DNA from: Legionella jamestowniensis
GTDB taxonomy: Bacteria; Pseudomonadota; Gammaproteobacteria; Legionellales; Legionellaceae
Reading direction: 5' to 3'
DNA length: 48,265 bases
NCBI RefSeq assembly: GCF_001467745.1
Contig: NZ_LNYG01000013.1
Location: forward strand, 569,634 to 617,898
Shown here: positions 33,651 through 44,022 of the stretch, in pieces
Layout of the letters: each line of letters starts with the position of its first letter
Position numbering within the stretch: the stretch's first letter is position 1
Notes under the pieces: model-generated
Told to the model about the DNA's origin: nothing
Database searches by the model: none
Seen by the model: the letters and a program-made list of their open reading frames with translations, nothing else
Program-made: the position numbers and the translations under genes

Positions 33651-36227
33651 ATGCGGATGGATAAGCTCACCTCAAAATTTCAAATGGCTCTGGCTGATGC
33701 ACAATCCTTAGCATTAGGTCGAGACAATAGTTTTATCGAACCTGAACATCTTATAAAAGCTTTACTTGATCAACAAGGAGGGAGCTTAAGACCCTTATTG
33801 ACTAAAGCCGGCGTAAATTTGTCTCAATTACGCACTTCAATTGATCAAGCCTTGGATAAACTTCCCAAAGTTTCTGGAACTGGTGGAGAAATTCATATTT
33901 CTAATGCCTTGGGCCGTTTGCTGAATTTAACTGATAAATTAGCTCAACAGCGCAAGGATAGTTATATTTCCAGTGAATTATTTATTCTTGCTGCGATGGA
34001 AGAGAATGGAAGCCTTGCACGTCTATTAACACAGGCTGGTGCTAATAAACAAGCCCTAGAAAAAGCCATTAATGACATGCGTGGTGGTGAAACAGTTAAT
34101 GATCCAAACGCTGAGGAACAACGCCAAGCCTTGGAAAAATATACCATTGATTTAACCGAGCGTGCCGAGCAAGGCAAACTCGATCCTGTTATAGGACGCG
34201 ATGATGAAATTCGCCGTACTATTCAGGTTTTACAACGTCGGACTAAAAATAATCCTGTGCTCATTGGTGAGCCCGGGGTAGGTAAAACAGCAATCGTTGA
34301 AGGTCTGGCACAACGAATCGTTAATGGCGAAGTTCCAGAAGGCTTAAAAGACAAACGTTTATTATCGCTGGATATGGGAGCCCTAATCGCAGGCGCAAAA
34401 TTTCGCGGTGAGTTTGAAGAGCGTTTAAAAGCCGTCTTGAATGATTTGGCAAAACAGGAAGGGCAAATTATTCTTTTTATTGACGAATTGCATACAATGG
34501 TCGGTGCTGGTAAAGCAGAAGGGGCGATGGATGCTGGCAATATGTTAAAACCATCCTTAGCGCGCGGAGAATTACATTGCATCGGAGCAACAACCCTGGA
34601 TGAATATCGCCAATACATTGAAAAAGATGCAGCCCTCGAGCGCCGCTTCCAAAAAGTTTTTGTCGCTGAACCCAGCGTAGAAGATACCATTGCTATCTTG
34701 CGAGGCTTAAATGAGCGTTACGAAGTGCATCATGGTGTAGACATTACTGATCCTGCTATTGTTGCAGCAGCCACGTTATCCCATCGCTATATTAGCGATA
34801 GGCAACTTCCTGATAAAGCCATTGATTTGATTGATGAAGCAGCCAGCCAAATTCGCATGGAAATTGACTCCAAACCAGAAAGTTTAGATAAATTGGAAAG
34901 ACGTCTAATTCAACTGAAAATTGAAAGGGAAGCACTCAAAAAAGAAAGCGATGAAGCCTCTAAAAAACGCTTGGAAGATTTGCAGCAACTTATTGATGAG
35001 CTGGAAAAAAATTACTCTGATTTGGAAGAGGTTTGGAAAGCCGAGAAAGCTACTTTACAAGGTGCCACCCACATTAAAGAAGCATTGGAGCAAGCTAAAA
35101 TTGAATTGGAAACGGCAAGACGCGCTGGTGATTTAACCCGTATGTCAGAGCTGCAATATGGGCGAATTCCCGAGCTTGAAAAACAACTTTCTCAAGTGGC
35201 AGCAACAGAAACAAGTGAAACCAAACTCGTGCGAAACAAGGTGACAGAGGAGGAAATTGCCGAAGTAGTTTCCAAATGGACCGGTATTCCAGTAGCCAAA
35301 ATGCTCGAGGGTGAAAAAGAAAAACTATTGCATATGGAAAAAGCCTTACATAAACGGGTAATTGGGCAAAATGAAGCGGTAGACGCCGTAGCGAACGCTA
35401 TACGCCGCTCACGTGCCGGTCTTTCTGATCCGAAACGTCCAATTGGTTCGTTTCTATTTCTTGGGCCTACAGGAGTGGGTAAAACAGAACTTTGCAAAGC
35501 TTTGGCGACCTTTTTATTTGATACAGAAGAGGCCATGGTACGGATTGACATGTCTGAATTTATGGAGAAACATTCCGTTGCCAGACTGATAGGCGCGCCT
35601 CCTGGCTATGTCGGTTATGAGGAAGGGGGATATCTAACAGAAGCGATACGCCGTCGCCCTTACTCCGTTATTTTATTGGATGAAATTGAAAAAGCCCACA
35701 GCGATGTTTTTAATATTTTGTTACAAGTTTTAGACGATGGTCGTCTTACAGATGGGCAAGGCCGTACGGTCGATTTTCGTAATACTGTTATTGTCATGAC
35801 CTCCAATTTAGGCTCTTCCCTTATTCATGATATGGGAAGCAAACTAGACTATGAGCAAATTAAAACGGCGGTCATGGATATTGTTAGCCAACATTTTAGG
35901 CCAGAATTCATTAACCGTATCGATGACACAGTGGTCTTCCATCCATTGGGCAAAGAACAAATAGCAGCAATTGCCTCTATTCAAATTGATTTGCTGCGTC
36001 AGCGTCTGGAACAGCAAAATATTACATTAGAACTAACGCCTGAAGCGCTGACTCATTTGGCTGAAGCAGGATTTGATCCAGTTTACGGTGCAAGACCTTT
36101 AAAACGAACGATTCAGCAAAAACTTGAAAACCCTTTGGCACAGGCGTTATTAACGGGTCAATTTAAATCTGGAGACGAAATTAAAGTCTCTTGGAAAGAG
36201 GACCGGCTACACTTCAAAGCCAAGTAG
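33651..36227 (+). CDS. clpB: Disaggregase ClpB
   Basis: Hexameric AAA+ chaperone that extracts proteins from aggregates with DnaK. The 858 residues comprise the N-domain (1-145), NBD1 with Walker A GEPGVGKT (206-213) and Walker B LFIDELH, the coiled-coil middle domain (about 405-525, rich in Glu/Lys/Leu), and NBD2 with GPTGVGKT and Walker [22 protein letters not shown]-type sensor sequence is present as [12 protein letters not shown]. Length equals E. coli ClpB (857). The second Met codon (residue 3) could be an alternative start. It is preceded by a heat-shock promoter and followed by a strong terminator. Confidence 0.98.
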   Translation: MRMDKLTSKFQMALADAQSLALGRDNSFIEPEHLIKALLDQQGGSLRPLLTKAGVNLSQLRTSIDQALDKLPKVSGTGGEIHISNALGRLLNLTDKLAQQRKDSYISSELFILAAMEENGSLARLLTQAGANKQALEKAINDMRGGETVNDPNAEEQRQALEKYTIDLTERAEQGKLDPVIGRDDEIRRTIQVLQRRTKNNPVLIGEPGVGKTAIVEGLAQRIVNGEVPEGLKDKRLLSLDMGALIAGAKFRGEFEERLKAVLNDLAKQEGQIILFIDELHTMVGAGKAEGAMDAGNMLKPSLARGELHCIGATTLDEYRQYIEKDAALERRFQKVFVAEPSVEDTIAILRGLNERYEVHHGVDITDPAIVAAATLSHRYISDRQLPDKAIDLIDEAASQIRMEIDSKPESLDKLERRLIQLKIEREALKKESDEASKKRLEDLQQLIDELEKNYSDLEEVWKAEKATLQGATHIKEALEQAKIELETARRAGDLTRMSELQYGRIPELEKQLSQVAATETSETKLVRNKVTEEEIAEVVSKWTGIPVAKMLEGEKEKLLHMEKALHKRVIGQNEAVDAVANAIRRSRAGLSDPKRPIGSFLFLGPTGVGKTELCKALATFLFDTEEAMVRIDMSEFMEKHSVARLIGAPPGYVGYEEGGYLTEAIRRRPYSVILLDEIEKAHSDVFNILLQVLDDGRLTDGQGRTVDFRNTVIVMTSNLGSSLIHDMGSKLDYEQIKTAVMDIVSQHFRPEFINRIDDTVVFHPLGKEQIAAIASIQIDLLRQRLEQQNITLELTPEALTHLAEAGFDPVYGARPLKRTIQQKLENPLAQALLTGQFKSGDEIKVSWKEDRLHFKAK

Positions 36228-36239
36228 GTAGACGTAGAT

Positions 36240-36276
36240 AAAAAGAAAGCGTTATGTTACATGACGCTTTCTTTTT
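36240..36276. terminator. Bidirectional terminator after clpB
   Basis: AAAAAGAAAGCGT pairs with ACGCTTTCTTTTT around an 11-base loop, giving a 13-bp stem ending in T on both strands. It serves clpB and the convergent gene that ends at 36293. Confidence 0.88.
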
Positions 36277-36292
36277 AAAATCTAGTTCTCTT

Positions 36293-37573
36293 CTAAAAAA
36301 TGGTCGGTACTACTTCTTCTTCCTCTTGAACATGCGACAATCTATTTAATTGCTGTTCTAATTCCCTATCCATATGTTCATAGCCAGTATCAGGATGCCA
36401 GCATTTATAATTAATAGGAGATATACCTGGAATAGTGACATAATTGTGAAAAGCAGTTAATCCCCATCGCTTGGTGTCAACATCTAACTGATTAAAACCT
36501 TGGGCAGCAATAGCATGATTAAGAGCATCTTTTAATTCACGTGCTTTTGTTTTGCAACACGATAATGCCAATACATATGCCCCTAATACAGCATACTGAC
36601 CATTCATGATCAAAGCCTCTTCTACATATTGTTGAAAACTTATATATTTTTCTTCAGTCCTGATTGGCGATGAATTTGGAATTATCACTTTAGTAAAAAC
36701 TCCCTGAGCACTAACGCTTTGAGGTAGCCCTAATTTTAAAATTTCTTTAGTCGTTTCATTAAGTGCAGGGTGCATACTATTAAGTAATTCAGTTAATTCT
36801 TCACTTGTCAGCCTCTTATCCAATTTTTTTGTTAATTTGGTAGACACTAATGTGGTAAATTTTGGTAAAACATCCAAAGCCGTATTATCCATTTCCCTTA
36901 GTGACGCTGCTGCCGATTGCACAAAGCTAATAATTTGCAATTGAGCGATTACTTCTCTGGCGTTTTCTCGAGCCTCATTGATTATTTTACCCAGCTTTTT
37001 ATAGAAACCTTTATCATCCTGAATGTAAGGAAATTGATCACCTACTTTTTGTTTTTCGCCAGTAGCACTTACTAATTCTTGCTCAAGATAGGCTTTATAC
37101 GCTTCACAGCAAGTGGCAATAGTTGCATCATCAAGTTTTCTTTTTTTAAATTCAAAATCTTCTTCCAAAATCTGATAAATAGTGCAGTTATCATCAGGAG
37201 TATAACCAAACATAGAGTATAAACCCCAACCATCACCATATGACTTTTTGATGCGTAAATAACGATAGATAACAGCACCTAACAATATTCTCTGCATATT
37301 GTTAATTTTTGGTACTTCCCCTTCTAGTTGCAATTTGGAAAGCAATTGATAAATACAAGCGACCTGATCGCGTCTTAACTCTGGTGTTGTACTTACCAAT
37401 AGCCCTGATTTTTTGCGAATTTTACTGTTGTATTTAGTCTCCAAAGAACTTATTTTTTGACGCATTTGCTCATAGCTTGGGGGAATATAGCGATTTATCA
37501 ATTTATTGAAATAGTCATGGAGCATATTCGTATTGGTATGTAAATCCCGATAACCTGGAGGTTTGTAGCCCAT
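36293..37573 (-). CDS. Lineage-restricted protein with C-terminal Glu block
   Basis: A 426-residue soluble protein with no signal peptide and no recognised domain. It is mostly helical with several Lys/Glu-rich stretches (LTKKLDKRLTSEELTELL, ETKYNSKIRKKSG). The extreme C-terminus reads LSHVQEEEEVVPTIF, a glutamate block followed by hydrophobic residues. This resembles the E-block signal found within the last 30 residues of many Dot/Icm-translocated effectors. It follows its upstream partner by nine bases, so the two form an operon. Effector status is an inference only; a cytoplasmic housekeeping role is possible. Confidence 0.7.
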   Translation of the reverse strand: MGYKPPGYRDLHTNTNMLHDYFNKLINRYIPPSYEQMRQKISSLETKYNSKIRKKSGLLVSTTPELRRDQVACIYQLLSKLQLEGEVPKINNMQRILLGAVIYRYLRIKKSYGDGWGLYSMFGYTPDDNCTIYQILEEDFEFKKRKLDDATIATCCEAYKAYLEQELVSATGEKQKVGDQFPYIQDDKGFYKKLGKIINEARENAREVIAQLQIISFVQSAAASLREMDNTALDVLPKFTTLVSTKLTKKLDKRLTSEELTELLNSMHPALNETTKEILKLGLPQSVSAQGVFTKVIIPNSSPIRTEEKYISFQQYVEEALIMNGQYAVLGAYVLALSCCKTKARELKDALNHAIAAQGFNQLDVDTKRWGLTAFHNYVTIPGISPINYKCWHPDTGYEHMDRELEQQLNRLSHVQEEEEVVPTIF

Positions 37574-37582
37574 ATAATCTCC

Positions 37583-38164
37583 TTAGAATAGGCTTTTAAT
37601 TCCTATTTTTGTCATTAATCCCGAAAATAAATTGTCCCAAGATAAACTCGCGGTAACCTGTTCTTTTTGGATATGAAGATTCCCTTGCATATTTGAGGGA
37701 AAAGCTTGAAATAATTGATGTGTTTGTTGGTATTGATTACTTTTTTCATAAACCCAATTGCAAAAATCATCTAACTCCTCAAGACAGGACTTATAAAATT
37801 CTGGTTCGAGTTGACTCAAAGAACTGAGTCCAAGATGCTGCTGGAATAATTTCAATAAAGGTTTATTTAAATAGCTTTGCAAAAGATTATCATATTGATA
37901 CCACACATAAAGATAAATACCGACTAAAACATGATACCTGATACGAGGTGTAATTTCTTTTCCTGAACAAGTTACGCCTGTGTAAAAATCAAGGCATTCT
38001 GCTGTTTGGCGGATTAAATCAGCATCATTAAATAACTGTTGATTGGTAATAGAAGGGAAACAAGTACAAAATAAGCCACCGTAGGACACTCGCTCGACTA
38101 ATGCATGAGTTAACGATACCGCTAAATTTTTTGCCTTAAATTGCAAATCCTCATACACTGGCAT
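37583..38164 (-). CDS. Lineage-restricted protein of unknown function
   Basis: A 193-residue soluble protein starting MPVYEDLQFKAKNLAVSLTH, with a helical, aromatic-rich centre (YHVLVGIYLYVWYQYDNLLQ) and six cysteines in the first 130 residues. No domain or signal peptide is recognised. AAGGAG six bases before the ATG is an excellent ribosome binding site. It is the first gene of a two-gene unit with the 426-residue protein. The leader upstream carries GGA motifs suggestive of CsrA control. Confidence 0.7.
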   Translation of the reverse strand: MPVYEDLQFKAKNLAVSLTHALVERVSYGGLFCTCFPSITNQQLFNDADLIRQTAECLDFYTGVTCSGKEITPRIRYHVLVGIYLYVWYQYDNLLQSYLNKPLLKLFQQHLGLSSLSQLEPEFYKSCLEELDDFCNWVYEKSNQYQQTHQLFQAFPSNMQGNLHIQKEQVTASLSWDNLFSGLMTKIGIKSLF

Positions 38165-38170
38165 GGTTTT

Positions 38171-38273
38171 CTCCTTGCAAGCCCTTCGCCCGCACTTAAT
38201 ACAGCGAGCCTGCTACCCAAAGCCCTCCTTGGGAACCTTCTTTTTTTATAACAATCTGCCAAAGAATTTGCAA
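38171..38273 (-). promoter_or_regulatory. Promoter and structured leader with GGA motifs
   Basis: TTGCAA (38268-38273), a 17-base spacer and TATAAA (38245-38250) predict a start near 38238. The ~75-base leader holds a hairpin CCCAAGGAGGGCTTTGGG (38216-38233) whose loop displays GGA, and a second GGA in the ribosome binding site AAGGAG (38171-38176). One hairpin-loop GGA plus one at the Shine-Dalgarno sequence is the classic layout of CsrA-repressed messages. Confidence 0.55.
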
Positions 38274-38291
38274 CAATTGAATGATAAATCT

Positions 38292-39668
38292 TCATTTGAC
38301 AAATTTTAAATCAATTTGTCGCACTAAATTTTGATGAATATTATCAAACCCACGGTTACTCATGACCAATACAGCATCACCCGGGCGAATTTTTTCAACT
38401 ACCGCATTAATAATACTCTCAGTGTCCGGTAAAATCTGGTAAGAACACTGCCAATCGTGAACAGTCTTATCAAGACTAAAATGCTCGGGGCTCAAGACAT
38501 AGGCATGATCAACAGCCGATAAAGCTTGCGCCATTGCTCCCGCGTGTACCCCAGTTTTCATGGTATAAGAGGCAAACTCTAAAACTGCCAATATACGCTG
38601 ATGGCGACCACTCTGTTTTAACGCCTGTACGGTTTTTGTTATTGCCGTAGGGTGATGGGCAAAATCATCATAAACAGTAATACCATGCCGCTCGGACTTA
38701 ACTTCGAGCCTTCTTTTAACAGGTTTGAACTCTGCCAATGCTCGAGCTGCGGTCTCAATATTTACTCCTGCATGATAACTCGCAGCAATGGCTGCTAAAC
38801 CATTCTCAATGTTAAATTGACCAATTAAAGGCCAGTTAACGTCGGCCACTGGTTTGCCTTTATGCCAAATACGAAAGACTTTTCCACTCTCTTCAAGTAG
38901 TTCAGCGCGCCAAGTTGCATCCCCTGTAAAAGCCAAGTCTTCCACTGATGAAAAAACTCCTTGTGCTAGCACTTGATTAAGGGCAGCATCATCTCTAGGT
39001 TTTATAACGATGCCTTTTCCTGGTATAGTTTTCAGGTAGTAGTTAAATTGTTGTTGAATTGCTTCCAGATTGGCATAAATATCCGCATGATCAAATTCAA
39101 GATTATTAAGAATGGCCACTTCGGGTCGATAATGCATTAATTTAGGCCTTTTATCAAAAAAAGCACTATCATACTCATCAGCTTCGATGACAAACCACTC
39201 GCCCTGACCTAAACAAGCACTGGTATTAAAATTTGGAGCAACCCCTCCGATAAGAAATGCAGGATTAAGACCAGCCTGTTGAAGAATAAATGCCAACATT
39301 GAAGTAGTGGTAGTCTTTCCATGAGTACCGGCAACAGCTAACACACGGTAACGAGACAAGATATTTTCCGCCAGCCATTGAGGCCCCGAGGTATAATTTT
39401 TTCCGGCATTAAGTACTGCTTCCAGTACTGGCATCCCTCTTTTAATCGCATTACCTATAATGACCGTATCGGCCTTTAAAGCTTGTGCCGTATCTTCATA
39501 GCCTTCTGTCCATTCAATCCCTTTCGCTTTTAACAAATCACTGATTGGGGGATAGCAATTTGCATCGCAACCAGTGACTGTATAACCTGCTTCACGCGCA
39601 AGAATTGCCAAAGCGCTCATAAAAGTTCCACTAATTCCTAGGATATGTAAATGCATGCTTTTTCTCAT
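38292..39668 (-). CDS. mpl: Murein tripeptide ligase Mpl
   Basis: Recycling enzyme that joins L-Ala-D-Glu-mDAP to UDP-N-acetylmuramate. It has the N-terminal MHLHILGISGTFMSALAILA, the ATP loop AGTHGKTTTTSML, FVIEADEYDSAFFDKRPK and the signature VYDDFAHHPTAITKTVQAL. The ATG at 39668 overlaps the stop of the upstream membrane protein (ATGA); ATG 39656 is an alternative closer to the usual N-terminus. About 458 residues, normal for the family. Last gene of the long run that begins with fliF. Confidence 0.95.
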   Translation of the reverse strand: MRKSMHLHILGISGTFMSALAILAREAGYTVTGCDANCYPPISDLLKAKGIEWTEGYEDTAQALKADTVIIGNAIKRGMPVLEAVLNAGKNYTSGPQWLAENILSRYRVLAVAGTHGKTTTTSMLAFILQQAGLNPAFLIGGVAPNFNTSACLGQGEWFVIEADEYDSAFFDKRPKLMHYRPEVAILNNLEFDHADIYANLEAIQQQFNYYLKTIPGKGIVIKPRDDAALNQVLAQGVFSSVEDLAFTGDATWRAELLEESGKVFRIWHKGKPVADVNWPLIGQFNIENGLAAIAASYHAGVNIETAARALAEFKPVKRRLEVKSERHGITVYDDFAHHPTAITKTVQALKQSGRHQRILAVLEFASYTMKTGVHAGAMAQALSAVDHAYVLSPEHFSLDKTVHDWQCSYQILPDTESIINAVVEKIRPGDAVLVMSNRGFDNIHQNLVRQIDLKFVK

Positions 39669-40213
39669 CGCCAAAATGAAACCGTTAAAATATTACAGGC
39701 TAATAATCCAAAACTTGCCAAGACAGCAGTTAGATTATCTACCTCCAATGTCAGCTTATAAACATGGACAGTCACTAAAAACTGCCATACAGTTAACACC
39801 AACGTTAAAACCAAATAGATTAAACCTAATATTAATGCTAAACCATGACTTACCTTTGCTGCAGCCAAAGCCGGAGCAACGATTAATAAAGGTAACGCAA
39901 ATATATGCACTATCAAATGGCTAGCCAGCAGTGAAGTAAGGGATTGAACCAGCCGACTCACTTTATCGTTAACTTTCAATAATACAAAAGTAAAAATAAA
40001 ATAAACAAGAATTAAACAAACGCCCGCAGCGATGGCGCTTAGCAATTCAAACTGCTGCTTAATATCAGCCATATACCACTGAAGTATAATCAGGGTAGAA
40101 AACAAAAAAGCGATAAAAACTAACAAAGGTACTGAATAAGGTGTGTTGGCAGGACTTTCCTTAAAGGTAGCCACTAGCCAATAACGTTTTAAAATTGCCT
40201 CCCACATGGCCAA
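39665..40213 (-). CDS. Small polytopic membrane protein (possibly Yip1-like)
   Basis: A 182-residue inner-membrane protein with five predicted membrane segments; charged residues are confined to short loops. The pattern (ATFKESPANTPYSVPLLVFI start, five helices) is reminiscent of bacterial Yip1-domain proteins, but I am not certain. It lies 14 bases after yhdP and overlaps mpl by 4 bases, suggesting a shared role in envelope upkeep. Confidence 0.6.
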   Translation of the reverse strand: MAMWEAILKRYWLVATFKESPANTPYSVPLLVFIAFLFSTLIILQWYMADIKQQFELLSAIAAGVCLILVYFIFTFVLLKVNDKVSRLVQSLTSLLASHLIVHIFALPLLIVAPALAAAKVSHGLALILGLIYLVLTLVLTVWQFLVTVHVYKLTLEVDNLTAVLASFGLLACNILTVSFWR

Positions 40214-40227
40214 TCCTATAATCTTTT

Positions 40228-43200
40228 TTAACTATTTGATTTTCTTATAATTTTCACCTGCTGCACAACCGGTTGCCGCCAAGGACCTGAAATTTTGTAG
40301 GTATAGCCACTTATTTTTTGCATCCCATGGTTAATTAACTTACTGGCTACCCACGTTGCAATCCCCGCAATAGGCCCTCCTGCAATCGTTGCTACGACCG
40401 GAAGACTTGCCGTTATATGTGGATTAACTTTTAAATTAAGATCATAGTATTGTTTGGCGATATCCAAATTTCCTTTCATGCTTGCATAGGCAACAGGACC
40501 ATCAATGTAGCTATCCTTGGTTGTCATTACTCCCTTATCAATGACAAAGCTACCATTAAACTCATCGAAACTATAACCGTCTTCCGATAAATCGCTAAAA
40601 TCTAGCTTAAGCCTACGGGGAATGGTCTGTAAACTGAGAATACTGAGCAATTTTCCCAACCCTAGTTTTTCTTCAGTTTCCGGGCTTAGGTTGGTAATGC
40701 GCCCATCTTTAAAACGCATTGCCATTTGTCCATGAAGCCTGGTTAAGGAAAATTCATAGATTGCACCGGGCCAACCCCCTCTAAATTGAACATTCCCTTT
40801 ATCCGCTTCAACAACTGGACTTATTTTCCATTCTTCCAAGCTTTTGGCCAGATTAGTGATATGCAAATCCGCCTGGAGTTGTGTTGCATTAATTTTGTCT
40901 TTCTCGATCCAAGTGCCTGTGGCTGCAAACTCATAAAACGGCGACTTGATCTTACAGGAATTAAGTTCCCATCGATGTTTAAACGCTTTTGTTTTTAATG
41001 AAACATCCCCTAGATTTAAATCTTTCACCTGAAATGAAGCAACCCTTAAATCAAGGTTAGGTAAATCAGCAGGCTTTAATTTTGAAACTGCATGTAAGTT
41101 AACCGGATCATCAAGATCTAAATGCAGCCTTTCAATCAAACCCGTTACTGTATTACTAGAAGGCTGATAACGAAGATTTGCAGCAATTTTCTCTTGGTTC
41201 AGATGAATTGACCAACTGCCTTTCTCATATTTTTGCGCTTTTATAGAAAGATTTTTATAACGTTGACTGAAGACTTTAGCGAGCCCCAATTTGACATCAA
41301 TTAAATTTATCGCATTGGGTACTTCCTGTTGATTATCCGTGGTTATCCTCTCTCTTATGCGAAGCCATTGTTGCAAATCAAACTCCGGTAAAGTTCCTAA
41401 AATTTGTAATCCATGTTGTTGCTCTTTGTTTACTATATTCTGGTTTCCTAAAATAATTTTTCCCTGTTGCAAAGAAAAACCATCTTTATTTCCTAAGAAT
41501 AATAAATCACTGCTGAGACGATCAGCATAGTTAAAATGTAGTCGTACTGCCTTTTGCGGATTAAAATCAACATCAATTCTTAAGGGCATCCTGCTTTCCT
41601 TTACTTTCCCTAAAGGCGTGGGTAAATCAATAGCTACACCTTGGAGCGAAGTTTGAATACGCAAATGATCCAAATCACTGGGTTCATCGGTAATGGTTAA
41701 CAAACTTTCTAACCATAAAGAACCGTGCATGAGTGAAAAAACAGGCAATTTAAATTTATCACGCAACACCGATATGTTGGTTTGACCTTTAACCCTAACT
41801 TCGGTTGAAGGTGTAGACCCTTTGATTGATTTAAGAAGAATAGAAACAGGATTACCCAAGAGTAAGGCTCGCAGATTACTATCCAGGACGCTACTCTGAT
41901 CAAATTGCAGGGTTCCTGACAAACCTTTTAACTCGATATCATCGAGAGCATGATGTACTTTCAAGTGATTGTTATTAAAAGCAATATCTCCCAAAGCCAG
42001 GATATCGTCATTTTCAGGATAAAGAGGGGCTTCTAATTGTAAATCCAACGTTAATGGCCCTTTTATATCCAGTATATTTAGAGCAGATAACTTTTTCTTA
42101 AGCGGCGAAGAACGCACGTAAGATAAAGCTTTCCTTGCATTTGTTTCTGTTTTCGTATGAATTAACAAGGTTTCACGATCTAAACCTAAGTCATTAACAC
42201 GCAGGTTACCTTTCTCAACCTCTATTCCTTGAAGATTGGCATGGATAATGTCTGCTTCAAGAGTACGTTTATTAACGTTTAAATACGCCTCAATATCCCG
42301 AGTCACAGGCCAATTATGCGCAAAAACCAGATCTACACCGGATAAATAGCTCTTGATCGAGAACTCACCTGGCGTTGTGTCGAAAGGAAAATCATTCATA
42401 TTACCATTGATTACCAACTCTCCCGTGGCTTTTGCAATACGTTTAATGTCGTTTTTAAGCCAGGCATCCAACTTGGCTTTTAAATGTCTGGAAGGTAAAT
42501 AGGTCATCCATTCCTCGGCATGATCTGCAGAAAACTCTGCCTTCAAACGCACCGCGCCTAACGAATCGTTCGTCACTTCATCAGCTACTCCCTGGGCACT
42601 TAACAAAAGATGCGGATGGCTAACAACAAATCGCTCCATACTTACGCGTAAACCTTGTTCTAACCTTTTCCAATCAAAGGCAGCATTTAACATGGAAAAT
42701 GTGACAGGCGGTTGCTCTTGAGGGGCAACAATTATGTTTTTACTATCGAATTCCAGACGCCCTTCATCAGGCTGCCAGTGAATTACACCCGATAAATTCT
42801 CAAGGCCAGGATAGTTATGCTTCGGTAACCAGCCAACGTTTACAAAACGTGAGAGAATATAATTAACCTTTTTTTGATCAATCTGTAGCTGTGTATCATG
42901 CAATTCACCAAATGGTTTTATTGATAGAATAGTATTCATTGATTCAGGCCAGGCAATCGAGGTGGAGAAAAGAGAGTGCAACAGGATATTTTTAATGTAT
43001 ACGAAATAATTTTGCGTGTCTGGTTCATAACGGATTAAAAATGAATTTTCTGGCCAGGACGCACCACCCAAACGCAAACCAATGTGATCACCTGCAAGTT
43101 GCCATCCCCCCTTTTTTTTCAACTCCCACGCTAAATTTGCATGTAATGATTGTATTAATTGATCTTTTTCGGTTTGGGTATCCGCCCAAGCCAAATGATC

Positions 43201-44022
43201 AAAACTCAACCTTGCCTGGGCATTAGCAAACTTTCCTTTACTGACATCAGCCCACAATTGAATATCACCTTTTCCCGCCACAAAACGAAAACGTGCCTGA
43301 GGAATTAATTGTTGCCATTGTGCGGGTAATAGTTCATTCGCAGCAAAGAAAACATGTCCTGAGGTCTTATTTAATGCATCCGCATCTAAATACAAATCAG
43401 CCAATAGTGCAAAATGAGTTGCTGTGGATTGTCCTAAATGTGCGTTACCTTTAATACGATAACGACCTGAATGATTGGCAATGCTTAAATCAAAATCATC
43501 AAAAGGAATCAGGGAGCCATTTTTAAGATAAAGATTGGCCGAGACATCTTTTAAAATAATTTTTTGTTGCGCTAAAATCCATTGCAAAATTGGCTTTAGG
43601 GTTTCAAAATCAAAAACCATATCTTGTTTATTGGTAATGCCTTCTATTTCCCACCCATTGTCCGTTTCGTGCAAATTTAAATGCAAATCATCGATATACA
43701 AAACACCGGGTTGAATTTGCCAATGCCACAGTGAACTAAAGAGATTAATGCCAACAAATAATTTTTTGAGTTTAAGAACAGTTTTGGAACCCTCTAGTAC
43801 TTTAACCTGATTTAATTTAATAACCGGTTCAAACCAATACCATCCAGTCTCCATAGCATTAATGGTTACAGGCTCGCCTAGTAAGGCAGACAAATGATAT
43901 TCCACGTCAGACTTGTATTGTGTTGCCCATGGAGTTAAGGCACGGAACAGGCTGGAAATAACCGCGGCAGCAATAATTAGGATAGCTAATAATATCCAAC
44001 ATCGTTTGATTAATTTATTCAC
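40228..44022 (-). CDS. yhdP: AsmA-like lipid transport protein YhdP
   Basis: Very large (1264 residues) periplasm-spanning protein of the YhdP/AsmA-like family, proposed to form a hydrophobic bridge that carries phospholipids from the inner to the outer membrane. One N-terminal membrane anchor (about residues 8-28) is followed by long beta-rich repeats and a C-terminal segment FNGSFVIDKGVMTTKDSYID, YDLNLKVNPHITASLPVVAT and AGGPIAGIATWVASKL typical of the family. Length matches E. coli YhdP (1266). Its start overlaps fliJ by 8 bases. Confidence 0.93.
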   Translation of the reverse strand: MNKLIKRCWILLAILIIAAAVISSLFRALTPWATQYKSDVEYHLSALLGEPVTINAMETGWYWFEPVIKLNQVKVLEGSKTVLKLKKLFVGINLFSSLWHWQIQPGVLYIDDLHLNLHETDNGWEIEGITNKQDMVFDFETLKPILQWILAQQKIILKDVSANLYLKNGSLIPFDDFDLSIANHSGRYRIKGNAHLGQSTATHFALLADLYLDADALNKTSGHVFFAANELLPAQWQQLIPQARFRFVAGKGDIQLWADVSKGKFANAQARLSFDHLAWADTQTEKDQLIQSLHANLAWELKKKGGWQLAGDHIGLRLGGASWPENSFLIRYEPDTQNYFVYIKNILLHSLFSTSIAWPESMNTILSIKPFGELHDTQLQIDQKKVNYILSRFVNVGWLPKHNYPGLENLSGVIHWQPDEGRLEFDSKNIIVAPQEQPPVTFSMLNAAFDWKRLEQGLRVSMERFVVSHPHLLLSAQGVADEVTNDSLGAVRLKAEFSADHAEEWMTYLPSRHLKAKLDAWLKNDIKRIAKATGELVINGNMNDFPFDTTPGEFSIKSYLSGVDLVFAHNWPVTRDIEAYLNVNKRTLEADIIHANLQGIEVEKGNLRVNDLGLDRETLLIHTKTETNARKALSYVRSSPLKKKLSALNILDIKGPLTLDLQLEAPLYPENDDILALGDIAFNNNHLKVHHALDDIELKGLSGTLQFDQSSVLDSNLRALLLGNPVSILLKSIKGSTPSTEVRVKGQTNISVLRDKFKLPVFSLMHGSLWLESLLTITDEPSDLDHLRIQTSLQGVAIDLPTPLGKVKESRMPLRIDVDFNPQKAVRLHFNYADRLSSDLLFLGNKDGFSLQQGKIILGNQNIVNKEQQHGLQILGTLPEFDLQQWLRIRERITTDNQQEVPNAINLIDVKLGLAKVFSQRYKNLSIKAQKYEKGSWSIHLNQEKIAANLRYQPSSNTVTGLIERLHLDLDDPVNLHAVSKLKPADLPNLDLRVASFQVKDLNLGDVSLKTKAFKHRWELNSCKIKSPFYEFAATGTWIEKDKINATQLQADLHITNLAKSLEEWKISPVVEADKGNVQFRGGWPGAIYEFSLTRLHGQMAMRFKDGRITNLSPETEEKLGLGKLLSILSLQTIPRRLKLDFSDLSEDGYSFDEFNGSFVIDKGVMTTKDSYIDGPVAYASMKGNLDIAKQYYDLNLKVNPHITASLPVVATIAGGPIAGIATWVASKLINHGMQKISGYTYKISGPWRQPVVQQVKIIRKSNS

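Noticed and set aside
34223-34690. 155-codon frame antisense to clpB
   Set aside because: It is a shadow of the strongly conserved NBD1 coding region; no independent signals such as a ribosome binding site.
38171-38238. Cyclic di-GMP (GEMM) or other known riboswitch in the leader
   Set aside because: The GGA-bearing hairpin does not contain the conserved GEMM core sequences, and I could not match any other riboswitch class.
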